Assembly: GCA_031841125.1 (NCBI GenBank) | Contig: CM063113.1 | Coordinates: 40,702,197 to 40,766,196 of the forward strand | Reading direction: 5' to 3' | Source of the DNA: Acanthococcus lagerstroemiae | Lineage: Eukaryota; Arthropoda; Insecta; Hemiptera; Eriococcidae | DNA length: 64,000 nt | In this document: one piece after another, positions 1-11,335 of the stretch | Numbering within the stretch: the first letter of the stretch is position 1 | Layout of the letters: each line of letters starts with the position of its first letter | Made by a program: the position numbers and the translations under genes | The notes under the pieces: model-generated | Told to the model about the DNA's origin: nothing | Seen by the model: only the letters and a program-made list of their open reading frames with translations | The model's database searches: none

Positions 1-1
1 T

Positions 2-1222
2 TACCTCACGAATAGAACTATTAATTATCTGGAACAGGACTGTAACATAAAACGTAAACTTAAAGCTGGCGTACCTCAGGGAAGCTGCTTGGGTCCGGTA
101 CTTTTTAATGTCGCCTTTTCTAGCATACACAGGCTAGAAGCAGAAGCAAACATTGAACTAGTTAGCTACGCGGATGATGTAGCGCTAGCTATAGGATTGC
201 ATAATACACAGGAAATCAGAAAAATTAATTAATACATAAAAAACATGGAGGAAAAAGTACAATCATTAGGTCTGAGATTCAATGAAGCTAAAACTACTGG
301 GCTTATAATCACTCATAAAGGTAAAGCCAAAGCGGTAAGGCAAACTGTTAAACAAGAGCTACAAAGAAACCTAAGGGTCAATGATAACAACATTAAATTC
401 GAAACGAACATGAAATACCTCGGAATCATCATTGATGAGAATCTAAACTTTAGCAAGCATATCGAATATATTCGCAACAAAATTATCAAAAGATATAACT
501 GTTTCAGAGCTCTTTATGGAAACACGTATGGATACAACTTTAAAAACAGACTAATCTTGTATAAAGCTACCTTTGAGTCTTATGTAGACCATTGTTCATT
601 GGCCTATGCAAAAAACCTCACTAAATTGCAAACTAAAAAACTCCTGATGACTCAACGTAAAATCCTCCTAGGGGTAATATCTGCCTATAGAACAGTTTCG
701 TACGTATCGACCTGGTGCATTGCTGGAATCCCTCCAATTGATCTCAAAATCAAAGAACGTAAAGAATGCAAAAAGTTCAAGGTTTGGAACGGTTGCTCCG
801 ATGAGGTTAAAACCAATATCTCACAGGCTAGGCTCAAAACAACAGACGAATGGCAGGAACAGCATAAAAATGCGGAGACAGGTAGAGTCACGTATCTATT
901 CTTCCCCAATATTGAAAAAAGACTAAAAATGAAACATTTCTACACCGATTACACCGTAACACAATTCTTAAGCGGACATGGCAACTTCAATAATTACCTA
1001 GCTAGGTTTAAAATCATAGAGATAGCGCTTTATGCGATGATTGTAAGGAAGAGAGCGAGACTGTAATATAACCTGCGACGCAAATATAAAATAAAGAACA
1101 ATGCTTCCCTCACAAACATAACCGATATGTCCAGAGACGAGTTTTACAATTTTGTAGACTATCTCCACCAAATTCAAAGTCAAAAATATCAGAAAATACA
1201 AGCTACCCGAAAAACCGTTTGA
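2..1222 (+). pseudogene. R1/I-like non-LTR retrotransposon, C-terminal half of reverse transcriptase ORF (broken)
   Basis: This is the end of a LINE polymerase that would copy its own RNA into DNA at a chromosomal nick. In frame 2 it opens with the RT motif GVPQGS (68-85) followed by LGPVLFN, then YADD with the catalytic Asp pair at 167-178. A single in-frame TAA at 230-232 breaks the frame, which then stays open from 245 to 1066. That stretch holds KYLGIIID in the thumb, a segment ending AGIPPIDL, and GRVTYLFFP...FLSGHG, a C-terminal layout known from R1-type elements. Near 1010-1021 the frame shifts: the alternative frame gives ALCDDCKEESET, resembling the C-terminal Cys-rich motif. A second shift leads to a final stop at 1220-1222. 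The element enters from outside the window, so its 5' part is not seen. The clade (R1 versus I) is inferred. Confidence 0.85.
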
Positions 1223-1342
1223 TTGATTTATTTATGTAAGTATGTACACCGTAGTATTAATCTCAATAGGCTAAGCATGTAGTAAGAACAATTAAAGTAG
1301 TGCACCTTTATAATCATGTAAATTTATACATCATGTAGATTC

Positions 1343-1391
1343 CGAGACGATACCCACTGAAAACCACCAGGGAAAGTGCGGTATCGTCTCG
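1343..1391 (+). other. 3'-UTR stem-loop of the R1/I-like LINE
   Basis: A perfect 12-bp inverted repeat (CGAGACGATACC at 1343-1354, its complement at 1380-1391) with a 25-nt loop lies in the LINE 3' UTR, about 20 bases before the simple-sequence tail. For several LINE groups a 3' hairpin is what the reverse transcriptase recognises. That role here is inference from position. Confidence 0.6.
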
Positions 1392-1409
1392 TAATGTTGT
1401 AATAAATGC

Positions 1410-1410
<1 letters not shown>

Positions 1411-1454
<44 letters not shown>

Positions 1455-1459
1455 AAAAA
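1411..1459 (+). repeat. (TAA)n tail of the R1/I-like LINE
   Basis: About a dozen TAA triplets ending in an A-run directly follow the LINE 3' UTR. I-type and related LINEs end in short tandem triplets rather than poly(A), so this is read as the insertion's 3' end; ordinary flanking DNA follows. Confidence 0.75.
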
Positions 1460-2390
1460 AGTGGTTCCCCAAACCACAAAGGTAACAATAAGAATTTTTT
1501 TTACACAAAAACACTCGTCCACATGAATTGAATTTAAATGATGTGGGAGTCCCCCTCTGCCAGTGAATCAGTAACAGTATTAATTTTGAAATTTCGACTT
1601 GGGAGGAGAACTACTTATTCATATGACAGCAATACCTATTGACTTGTCTCTCAACCCCTTTCACCGAACAGCTTTTTTTAATTGCTCGGAATGTCTTTGT
1701 TGTAACGAGCTTAACGTCGACTGATAAGGCGGATAAACCCCGAGAACGTAGATTAGTTTAGGATAAACGTAAACTAGTTCAGCATAGGTATTAAAGTAGC
1801 TACGATAAGAACGTTGTGTTGATGGCTTATAATAAAAGGCTTTCTTGACTAAATTTGTCGAACTTTAACAGTCTTCTACTTTTAAGCCATGTTAGTTGTA
1901 TTTGCCTCATCTGTTTCTTTAAAGACGATTGTAGGCGATGGACACTGACACATCCTTATGTAAATCCTGTGCTCAACTTTGAGATCTGGGGGGGGGGGGT
2001 GCATCATAAAGTTATTCAAAATGAACATCCTGCTTTGAAGGGATTCTTGGTCTTTGACGTTTCGTACAAGTGGAGCATGAAATCACCCATTTTCTTGTAT
2101 TATAACTTAGCTCTGATTTTTGTTCAGTTTGGCAGCAGAATAGCACATGAGAGAGAGAGAGATATGGCTTAGTGTTTACTTTTCTGATTGGTTAATTTTG
2201 AAAAACATGGTTCTCAATTTTAGCAGAACCTTTGGAAAAAGTCTGCCAACCATGATTTCAAGTAAGACCCTGCTCATTTTCGAGTTGGATTTCCTCTCGA
2301 CAAGGCAGGCGTCTTTCTTATCATCTGGGGATATTTTAGGCTGGCATACTTACCCGTTGAAATGAATAGGCACTGGCTTTTTGCAGCTTG
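1460..2390. other. No gene recognised; AT-rich flank
   Basis: The stretch contains a 10-base G-run at about 1989-1998 and a short GA run near 2147-2161. Open frames are short and show no recognisable motif. It reads as intergenic or intronic DNA. Confidence 0.5.
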
Positions 2391-3635
2391 ATTTTAATTG
2401 AATATTTCGATATCTCTGCCAGCGCTATACCGGTGCATCGGAGGCCTCAGCCATAGGCCGGATCGTACAGGCATTGAATGTCCATCCACAAAGCGTTCGT
2501 ATAGGTACGTGTATCGAGCAATCGATTCCATTCCAACGAAACTCATACGTGAAATAAAACGCATGATTTTCACCTCTTGGGAAATGCGAAAACTCTCGTT
2601 CGTCAGTGCCCAACTCATAGATCGCCGCATCAAATCGAAAACATTTTGCTCGAAATTTACCGTGGTACAAATGGAAACTTTGTTTTGGTTTCCCACGACT
2701 CTATGGTGGATGTTTAACTACGTTAATAGTCGTTCGGAAAAATGAGGAAAATGAGTCGGACGGATGAAAAAGTAAGGGCTTTCGGGTGCTTACTGCACTC
2801 GCACTCTATCGCGTGCGATTCGCTAGCGACAGCGATACGAACGACTTTACGTAGCGTCGTTATCGCTGTCGCCGTTCTCGTCGATAGCGACGTAATAATT
2901 CAGACCAAAACAAAGAGCCGGGTCACGTGTCTCCGATTAAATGCAAATTTACGAAACTAAATAACGAGATACTTTGATCCTATTACACGGTTCAACGCCT
3001 TTATGCGGCGCGATATATATTTGTATTATATTATATAATAAGTTCCGCGCCACTGATTCGGCGACTCTACGAAATGTTCGCAAACTTGGAAAATCTCGCT
3101 TTCCATCATCGCCGCCGCTCGCACATAATAAATGCTAAATATTTCGAAATATGTAGCAACGTTCGTACGTTTTAATAGGTCACCAAATGCTTCGTCTTAC
3201 GTTGCTGGCAGCAAACGCGAATGGTTATATCTACCGATTACACTGACATCATGAGGGTCATTCTCCAGAAATTGATATTCTGTTACGGTAAACCGCTCCT
3301 TTCGAATTTACAGTTTTGTATAAATCGTCTAATCGTCCTGCCTGGTCAGTTTCCGCGTAGTGCGTTGCGAGCGTCTAATAAAACGTATTTTGTTTCCTGC
3401 ATACCTGTACGCCCTGCGTCTTTTCTAAACAACTTTCTTCTTCTTATTCTATTCCCATGACTCATTCTTCTTTTCTCCCTCAGACAGCTGTGTAGGACAT
3501 CATCAGTTGAGTCACAGTTTATGCTTACTGCTTAGCATTCAGAAGATCCACTTTTATTATCGATCGCTCAATACACGTGCTTTTTTGTCGAAGTCACAGT
3601 GAAACCGAAAAACCGCGTTCTCCCTCTGCGATAAA
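2391..3635. other. CpG-containing unique-looking DNA with one strong hairpin
   Basis: Overlapping open frames on both strands at 2394-2745 are each about 100 codons and resemble no family I know. The CG-rich part at 2780-2900 contains a perfect 12-bp inverted repeat (GCGACAGCGATA at 2826-2837, complement at 2861-2872) with a 23-nt loop. No splice-flanked exon could be supported. Confidence 0.4.
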
Positions 3636-3639
3636 AAGC

Positions 3640-6500
3640 CATATGTTAATGCATGACGAAGTAAACCTTCATTTTCAGCCCTCCTAATTACCCACAGCGT
3701 TTTGGGGGCAGTTACGAAAAAACTGTAAAGAATCTATTTAGTGAGAAATCGAGTCAAAAACATTTTTAAATAAAATTCATGTTTATCAATATAGAGACAA
3801 AAGTTTAATTTTGAAGGGCTATTTCATCTCATGGGGGCGAAGTTCATCCAGAATTCTTGGGAACTTTGAGTATGTCCGGGTGATTTGCATCCCTTTGGTG
3901 TACTAAAGTTGATGAGATCGGAAAAGTATTAAAATACCCTCCCCCTCCAATGAGACCTGTATTAATGCATGATAAAGTAAAGCTTAACCCTCCCAATTAA
4001 GGGCATTTTGGAGGCAGCTACGAAAGAACTACAAAGAACCTTTCCAGCGCAAAATCGAGTCAGGAATATTTTTTATCCGCATCATTATTCGAGAAGTTCA
4101 TACTTATCAATTTATCGTCAAAATTTCAATTTTGAGGGACTACTTCATCTTACAGGCGCGAAGCTGCTCCGGAATTATTAGGAACTTTGAGTATGTCCGG
4201 GTGATTTGTATCCCATCTGTTCATCAACGTTGGTGAAATCGAAAAAATGTCAAAGTACTGCGCCTCTCCCCCGCCAATAAGACCTGTGTTAATGACAAAA
4301 TAAAGCTTAACCCTCGAATTTAGCAATCGTCAAAATTTCAATTTTGAAGGGCTATTTCATCTCCTGAGGGCGAAGCTCCTCCAGAATTCTTGGGAACTTT
4401 GAGTATGTCCTTGTGATTTGCGTCTCTTCTGTTCACCAAAGTTGGTGGGATCGAAAAAATGTCGGAGTACTGCCCCCCCACCCCCAATAAGACTTATGTT
4501 AATGCATGACATAGTAAAGCTTGTGGCATTTTTATGAACGACCAACAAAAGAAAAACCAAGGTATTCCGATCGCTCACAAACATGCGCACATTGTACTGC
4601 TGATACCTTCCGTTTATCAGCGAGTACGTGCTTAAGTCGGAAAATCGGCGTCAACGCTCAAAAAATGCAGGCATCCGAAAGGGCCTGGGAAAAGCCACGA
4701 CTAGCTCATACGAGACTCACCCAGGGAGCGGGAGATGCCAGGGCTTTGGAAGGCGGTTACCCTGATTACATGTTGAATATTCTATAGTTCCGGGGCCAGA
4801 AGCAAGAAAAGCAAAAATAAAATTAAAGCATCTATCTCTCTAAGCCATGGTGTCCCTTACATTCTCTCTTACAAAAAGGTACTTACGACCTCATGTCGTT
4901 CACGCGGTGCACCTCAAAAAGGGAAAAGAAATACGTAAGTTACACATCGCGGACAATTTATTCACGAAAAAAAAAACAACACAAAAACTCCACGGACGCG
5001 GGGGCGGTCACGAAAACTGCGGCTAAAAGAGTCCCACGAGAAAGTTTGCGAACACGCGATCAGGTTCCGGGCTGAAGAAAAGAGAAAAGTCGCGGAGCTC
5101 GGCAGGCCGTTGGAAAATCGTACAAAAATCACACTACCGGTCGCGGTGTTGGGTAGGAGAAAGGTCCACACCCAGAACGTTCTTTAAAACGTAAAAAAAA
5201 AAGAAGAAAATCCAAAATGTCAAGAAAATGTAAAAAAAGGACGTTATACTGTCAAAAGACAGATTCACTAAACCGTACACCGCCTCTGTTGCAATTAGCA
5301 GTCTATGCCAGCAGTGCGGGAGGGGTAGAGGGAAGAAAACTGCAAGAGTTTTCATGCAGGAAGATAAACGTTTGTACATGGAGCACAGAGAATTGCTAGA
5401 TGGAAAGAGAGGAAAGGTGGAAAAGCGGTTTGTGGGAGAAAGAGTGAGAGAGAGAGAGGAGAGGACGTACTAATGCCTGCGGAACTCCGTGACGTTGAAT
5501 TTTGAAGCGTATTCACGTGTTTCCATGCCACAAGCTTAATCCTCCTGTTTAGGACATTTTGGAGGCAGTTACGAAAAAACTGCAAAGAACAATTTGAGCG
5601 ATAAATCAAGTCGGGAACATTTTTTGTTCGAAACATTTTTCAATAAAATTCATATTTATCAATTTATAGTCAAAAGTTTAATTTTGAAGAGCTTTCATCA
5701 CATGGGGCGAAGCTACTCCAGAATTCTTGGGAACTTTGACTATATCCTGGTGATTTGCATCGCTTCTGTTCACCAAAGTTGGTGAGATCGAAAAAATATT
5801 GAAGTACTGCTGCCCCCCCCCCTCAATGAGAACTGTGTTAGTGCATGACAAAGTGAAATTCAACCCTCCTATTTAGGGCACATTGGAGGTAGATACGAAA
5901 AAACTACAAAGAACCTTTCCAGCGGGAAATCGAGTCAGAAATATTTTTTGTCCGAAACATTTTGCAATAAAATTTTTATGTGTCAGTTTATCGTCAAAAA
6001 TTCAATTTTGAGAAGCTGTTTCATTCCCTGCGGGCGAAGTTCCTCCTGAATTCTAAGGGACTTTGAGTATGTCCAAAGTGATTTGAATCCCTTCTATTCG
6101 CCAAACAAAGTTGATGAAATTTAAAAAATGTCGGAAAATTACGCCCCCCTCTTCAATAAGACCTGTGTTTATGCATGATGGAATAAAGCTTCATTTTCAA
6201 CTCTCCTATTTAGAGTATTTTGGAGACGTTTCGAAAAAATTGTAAGGAATCGTTTCAGTGGAAAATCAAATCAGGAACAATTTCTGTCCGAAATATTTTT
6301 CTATAAAATTCATATTTATCAATTTCTTGTCAAAATTTCGATTATGTTTGAAGTGATTTGCGCGCCTTTTGTTCGCTAAGGTTAGTGAAATCGAGAAATG
6401 TCGGTAAACTGAGCTTCTTTCCCCAATAAGACTTGTGTTAAATCCCTCCTATTTTGCACATTTTGGGGATAGTTACGAAAAAATGATATAGGATTACAAA
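3640..6500. repeat. Tandem array of ~330-bp monomers (seven units, one interrupted)
   Basis: Units begin near a shared phrase like TTAATGCATGA followed by AAGTAAAGC, at about 3640, 3952, 4281, 4491, 5828, 6159 and 6430. Spacing is about 310-330 bp, except one shortened unit (210 bp) and a last truncated one. Each full unit carries the same order of blocks: a TTTTGGAGGCAGTTACGAAA phrase, an AAATCGAGTC phrase, GAATTCTTGGGAACTTTGAG, and a C-rich stretch with variable C-runs. The fourth unit is split by the insert at 4523-5531. Removing that insert restores a 322-bp spacing. The array has no coding capacity; it is a local satellite or an expanded TE segment. Confidence 0.85.
4523..5531. mobile_element. 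1,009-bp element with GTGGCAT/ATGCCAC ends inserted in the 330-bp array
   Basis: The insert begins GTGGCAT, ends ATGCCAC and is flanked by identical AAGCTT hexamers at 4517-4522 and 5532-5537, matching array sequence that should be continuous. A homologous copy lies at 39586-45422 with near-identical flanking AACCTT and AACCTA, supporting a 6-bp target duplication. It has no credible coding frame, so it depends on enzymes encoded elsewhere. The short inverted ends and 6-bp duplication could suit an unusual DNA transposon or a solo-LTR-like derivative; the class is unresolved. Confidence 0.8.
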
Positions 6501-7117
6501 CAACAGCTGTTGAAGAGAATGCAAATAATTCGAAGATAGTCCGGATCACACCTTCAAAGAATGTCAAAATTTCAGCCAAATCAGAAAAGAATATCATATC
6601 ACAAGGAAATTCTTACGGCTAAAAAATAAATATAAAAAAAATGTTCTAAAGATCCAAATGTTACTCCTTAGATTATTTAGCTTATACTGTAAAAATTATA
6701 TGTATAAATAGTTTTTAACAGTACGACATCTGAGAGTAAAATAGTGTTATCTACATTTTATTGAAATTGGCAGAAAAGGGAGAAGAAGTTTTCAATAGCC
6801 TAGCACTCCTGTGTTACGAAATCGGAACGTCATGCTTACGTAATGTTGATATTTTGCCAGCATTAACATGCAGTGTTGCACATAATAGAGCGTGAAATTT
6901 CCTTTCCAATGATACCAATACCTCATTTCCCCCCAAAAATGTAGATAACACTATTCTGCTCTAAGATGTCGAGTAGTTATTTTCTATATCGATATGCATT
7001 TATGTGGGGGGGGGGGGCGTATTATTACGAACTCGTCATGAGGGAGATGGGGAAAAACCAATGTGGTAAAGTCACCCAACTCTCATGACATGCAATGTAA
7101 TTTCTTCGAATAAATGA
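6501..7117. other. AT-rich DNA without recognised gene
   Basis: No supported frame or repeat family was found apart from a 10-base G-run near 7009-7018. The last 60 bases (GTAATTTCTTCGAATAAATG) lead into a TAA-triplet run and could be the very 3' end of a LINE. Confidence 0.35.
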
Positions 7118-7157
<40 letters not shown>

Positions 7158-7390
7158 GTAATGGTGTTGTGGGACATATGGCGATGCACGCATGCCAAAG
7201 TGGCCCCTGAGACACCGCACCCCCGGCACCGGAAACTACCCTTTCGGGCATCGCATCAGTACCGAGGGGCACGCTTTGGGGCCGGGCCCGAGCCCCCATT
7301 TCTCCTGGCCGGAACGGTGCGCGCGTCCTGCCAGGGCCACCACGGAGTTCCCTACTGACCGAGGTCCGCGCTCCCAGAGCACTCACCTGG
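7118..7390. repeat. (TAA)n run followed by a 230-bp GC-rich island
   Basis: About twelve TAA/AAT triplets (7118-7156) abut an abruptly GC-rich block (7160-7390) with no counterpart in the window. Frames on both strands are open only because GC-rich DNA has few stops. The junction of a triplet tail with foreign-composition DNA looks like an insertion boundary, but I could not identify the block. Confidence 0.4.
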
Positions 7391-7752
7391 AAATTTTAGT
7401 AATAAATAAGAAATTAAAAATTGAAAAACAAAAATTTGACCATGTTGGCAATAAAATTTTAATTTAACGCGTAAGATGATTTTTAAAGTTAATTTACTGG
7501 TTTTTATGTCTCCTTAGTCGGTTAAATCAATATTCAAAATTATGCCTTTCATTTAACCCCCCCCCCTTCCCCAAAAAACAACAACAACAAAACACAAAAA
7601 AACTCTCACTATGTTGAGTATAACTTTGCACTCTGTTCTCTATAACACCTATTCGGATTCGGCAACAAAGTGGGTGGCATCTAGCGGAAGTTTTTATAAC
7701 CAACGAAAGAGTGATGATAGAACGGTACGAAAATTCATGAATAGAGCTTTTC

Positions 7753-8119
7753 CAGTACTCCATGTATTGCCTACTTATTCGCCTGCCCTGTTATCAAGTT
7801 GGTAGTGTATGATATGGACATAATCGTAATTTTGTAATATTATGGTCGTACCCGTGAGTTTTGAGGTTTATCTTTCGTATTCTATCTTATAATACCTCGT
7901 CTGTCTTCTCTGTTCTTTGCAGAATTCGAAATTATCGTTTTTCGATGATTTCATTAAATAACAGTTCAATTTTCGGCTTACACTTTCTTAAGAAATTCTG
8001 ATCTCCGGCGTTTTCAAGTATCCATTGCATTCAAGCCCATTTCGCACCTCAAATTCTGTTATCATACACGACCAACTTGATAACAGGACAGGCGAATAAG
8101 TATGCAATTTGAAGTACTG
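7753..8119. mobile_element. Long inverted-repeat element (MITE-like)
   Basis: An arm of about 60 bp at 7753-7812 (starting CAGTACTCC, ending TGTATGA) recurs in reverse complement at 8062-8119. The identical core spans the CTTATTCGCCTG and TTATCAAGTTGG phrases. A 250-bp non-coding middle separates the arms. TA dinucleotides sit next to the CTTATTCGCC block on both sides, hinting at a Tc1/mariner relationship, but the exact ends are uncertain. Confidence 0.65.
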
Positions 8120-8420
8120 AAAAAACCCTATATTCTTTACCAATGTTGTAGTTTGGTTTCTTATCCGTTTTAGTTTGGTGTTTCACTTTTCATTACACTT
8201 CATTTCTGATTTTTTTACTTTTATTTTGCAACTAAACTTCCTTGATCACTCTTTCATTTTCTCATCAGTAAGACGACAGCAGCGCGTCACGAGGCCTGCG
8301 GAATCCGAATGCTTGCTTGCCCTTTTTTCGCTGCTGAATTAATTATTCTATACTCCTTCGCCCAAAAATAGTTTTCTTCTGGCCATTTCACTTCACTAAT
8401 ACTTATTACATCCACAAAAA

Positions 8421-9362
8421 GGTTGTTCCAGAAGTAAAGTCACACTGTCTATAAAACGCTGGGAACGTGGTCACACTGAGTCGACTAGGAATGAAAATGT
8501 TCTTCAGGCTTCTTTGAACAAATTGCATAACGTGCAGTTAAGGTTCAATACTATATGTTTGTATTGTGTAAAATCGAGCAAAACGACAAATGCAAGGACG
8601 TGCGTTCCATCAAATTTTCCTGATTGTGAATTTTGCGCTGTACCCAAATTTCTAAATGTTGAAAAGGTGTCCACTGCAGAAATTTATCGTGGATTGTCCG
8701 CAGTGTGCGGCAGTGATAATATCACGACGCGCCACCATGTCTACAAATGGATAGAACGCCTTAATGAAGGGCGAGTAGACACGCACTATGAAGAGCGAAG
8801 CGGCCGTCCATCAGATGTTCTCACTCAGCGACGCTCCGTTGCATGTGTGCGCACCCTGTTACAAGAAAACCAGTGATTCACTAATTCAGATATTCATCAG
8901 GAGATGACGACACGTTATCTCAGCCCCGATCTGTAATCAAAAACAATAGCCCTGTGGATTTTCGCAGCGGCAAGTGTGGTTTCATGATGATGCACCGGCT
9001 CGTAGATCCCAATTCTTTCAGTCCCTGCTCAAGGATCTGAAATGGAACTTTTTTGTGCACCCCTTACTCGACAGATTTGGCCGCTTCAAATTTCTATTTG
9101 TTTCCGGGGTTGGAACGCGAGCTTGAGGGTTAGCGCTTGGCGAATGGAGGTGAACTGCGCAACGAAATCGAGAACATTTTTCAAAAATTGAACCGCTTAT
9201 GGTAATCTTTGGGAATAGAAAAACTTGTGTATAAATTTAACAAATGTTTAAAGCGAAAAATTGTCAATTTCCTCATGAATAAACTCCATTGTGTCCAAAG
9301 TGTTTCAATTTAGTTTTGAGTCTGTTACTGATAGTGTGACCTTATTTCTGAAACGACTCTCG
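8421..9362 (+). mobile_element. Dead mariner element
   Basis: Related terminal inverted repeats mark the ends: GGTTGTTCCAGAAGTAAAGT at the left and, in reverse complement, GTCGTTTCAGAAATAAGGTC at the right, both running into CACACT. A TA follows the right end at 9363-9364. Inside lie the N-terminal and C-terminal parts of a mariner transposase with the catalytic middle missing. Length is about 940 bp, against roughly 1.3 kb for full elements of the family. Confidence 0.85.
8640..9240 (+). pseudogene. Mariner transposase, internally deleted
   Basis: The transposase would bind the element's ends and cut and paste it. The first part encodes the helix-turn-helix DNA-binding region: VEKVSTAEIYRGLSAVCG, then HVYKWIERLNEGRVD and EERSGRPS. 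A stop at 8874-8876 interrupts it; the same frame continues through SDIHQEMTTRYLSP. Downstream, shifted frames give HDDAP followed by LKWNFFVHPLLD, which corresponds to the HDNARPH and HPPYSPDLAP region, and a weak match to the C-terminus. The segment between, with the first catalytic Asp, is absent, and the DLAP part is degraded. It cannot be active. Confidence 0.85.
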
Positions 9363-9617
9363 TAATTTTAATCTGTTCATCTCTTTCATTAAGTTTTATA
9401 AGTTGCCGACTTCATTCAGTGTCCTTATTCTCAATTCTGACTTTTCACTTGGGAGAGACTTTTTACGTCCGGCATTATTTACTTAGCGATTTGCCATTAT
9501 AATTGTGGCGGTGGAGACGCATCTCCAGGGAAGAATACTGATGTACTCTCACCAAACACTCCCCTTGCTTTTGTCAGGATTTATCTATTGGACTTTTCTC
9601 TCTCCTATATGTCTTCA

Positions 9618-9895
9618 GTTCTTCTTTAAGCTCCCTCACTACGCCAGGTAACAAGGTAGCACACACAGAGAGGGAAAAAGCATTAAAGCAAGAAAATTCG
9701 AGAGGAGAAGGCAAGTTCGAAGTATTCAAAATAACGAATTTTCGAACAGTGGTCCGAAACCCACGTTACATCGCGGTGCCGGAGAATGAAATCATATCTG
9801 TGGAAAATCTAACGGTGGGCGAAGAAGAAAATATTTACGTATCGGCTTATATCCGCAATTTCTTCAACATAACGAGCGGTGCGAAATTTATTCGG
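9618..9895 (+). CDS. Exon-like open frame of unknown host protein
   Basis: A strong acceptor-like tract (TTTCTCTCTCCTATATGTCTTCAG) ends at 9617. An open frame without an ATG then runs to a stop at 9893-9895. The predicted peptide includes KFEVFKITNFRTVV and RNPRYIAVPENEII, is charged, and has two N-glycosylation sequons (NLTV, NITS). Codon use is richer in G and C at third positions than the surroundings. A possible donor (GTAATT) lies at the end. No family was recognised. It could be an exon of an extracellular or membrane protein, or chance. Confidence 0.3.
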
Positions 9896-10045
9896 TAATT
9901 TTGTCGTCAGAGAAACCGGCGAACGTTTCTTTACTTCATTAATGAGATTTAATATTCGAATATGCCGAGAATCCAAAACAGACGTCGATAAAAATGCAAA
10001 AAACTGTTATACGAGTATCTGTATAGGAATCTTGCGAGAGATTAT

Positions 10046-10046
<1 letters not shown>

Positions 10047-10093
<47 letters not shown>
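10047..10093. repeat. (GA)n microsatellite
   Basis: An uninterrupted run of more than 20 GA dinucleotides. Confidence 0.95.
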
Positions 10094-10098
<5 letters not shown>

Positions 10099-10099
10099 C

Positions 10100-11030
10100 C
10101 GCTCTTTTTTGAGTCTACGGGGGTAAGCGGTGCATTTCTACGGTGAAAAGTACGAGGAAAAACAAACAAAAGTAAATGATTTGGCGGGAGAAAATAAAGT
10201 TAGCTCGATGCGAATATTCTCGGCGAATAAACAATAAATACTCACCGAGTTCGAAAAAGTTCGAGTAGGGGTTAGGGCGTAATCGGTTAGGGAAACCTCT
10301 TCAAGTGTTCGAATATTTTCATTAATCGAGGGCGCGTTTCGCCAAGTAAAAAATCACGACAAGGAAAGTCGCACTTACGGCGAATTCAAAAGCGTGAACA
10401 AAGATGACGATGGCGGTGGCGGTGGTGGCACTGTACGAGCTTAATACATTCGTAATTCATACATAAGGTTACGAGGATGTATATGCCTACATTCGAATAC
10501 GAACGAAGGTTTTCGGTTAAATTGTACGGCGGGTATTTATTTTTTATTTTGCCTTTGTGTTCCGAATTGATGAATCGAACCGAACCCTAGCCAACTCAAT
10601 CTAACTCAGCTGCACTCATCTAATTCTCTCTTCGACGAAACATTTGTAAGCAAAACAGCGATCGAGCGATCGAATTTTTTTAACTAGCTAGTTTAAACAA
10701 ACGCCATTTCCGGCTTCAACTTTTCAACTTCGGCGCAAGTTACGTCTATTTTTCCAGCCAAATGTTTGAAACAACACTACTACACGCTTCCAAAGACAAT
10801 CCTCTTCTTGTCTAGCTGGTCTTCGGGGGGTCCTATACCGTTTGAGATAAAACGTTTCATCTAGGTACGTAGATTCCGCATTAGAGGAATCTATTCAACT
10901 CGGGAACTGGCTCGCTGGAAAATGCAATAAAATTGCGCCGTATTTCGAATTCATCATTTAAGTGAAAATAAAACCGTTGAGTGACCTCGTAAACGAACCG
11001 CGAATTAGATTCGAGCGGAAGCACGGACGT
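10100..11030. other. Unique-looking intronic or intergenic DNA
   Basis: CpG-containing sequence with no supported exon. A short GGTGGCGGTGG run lies near 10412-10428. If the KChIP exon downstream belongs to a gene spanning this area, this is intron. Confidence 0.4.
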
Positions 11031-11039
11031 CCCGAACGT

Positions 11040-11335
11040 CCCGATGAGTCTTTCCTGAGGGGAGGGGGTAAAAATTGAGAAAGTCCAAACTGATTCAACT
11101 ATGAATTCCCAAGTATCAAAGTAAAAGAAGAAAAACCTTTTGACTTGTTAAGTTTTCCAACTTCTCAACTCAGTTTCCAAGTATTAAAGCAAAAACAAAA
11201 AAAACTTTTAACTTGTCGGATTTTCTCAACTCGTCTGACTGAAATGGTAAATTTGCCCAACTTCTGAGTGAAAAATTTCTACGGGGGGGAGGAGGAGTTA
11301 CCCCCTACCCCCTATCAGTACGCCCCTGAGCGGAA
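11040..11335 (+). repeat. Interspersed repeat, copy 1 (C/G-rich ends, AACT-rich middle)
   Basis: The copy opens with a GAGGGGAGGGGGTAAAAATT-like phrase. Its middle carries ATTCCCAAGTATCAAA and TTTTGACTTGTTAAG phrases, and it ends in CCCCCTATCAGTACGCCCCTG. The same order of blocks recurs at 18103-18320, showing a dispersed family. It has no coding content. Confidence 0.6.

Noticed and set aside
2394..2745. 100-115-codon frames on both strands
   Set aside because: Mutually overlapping with no recognisable motif or splice signals; indistinguishable from chance.
7192..7386. Ribosomal or R2-type origin for the GC-rich block
   Set aside because: No recognisable rRNA core sequence and no LINE motif in any frame.
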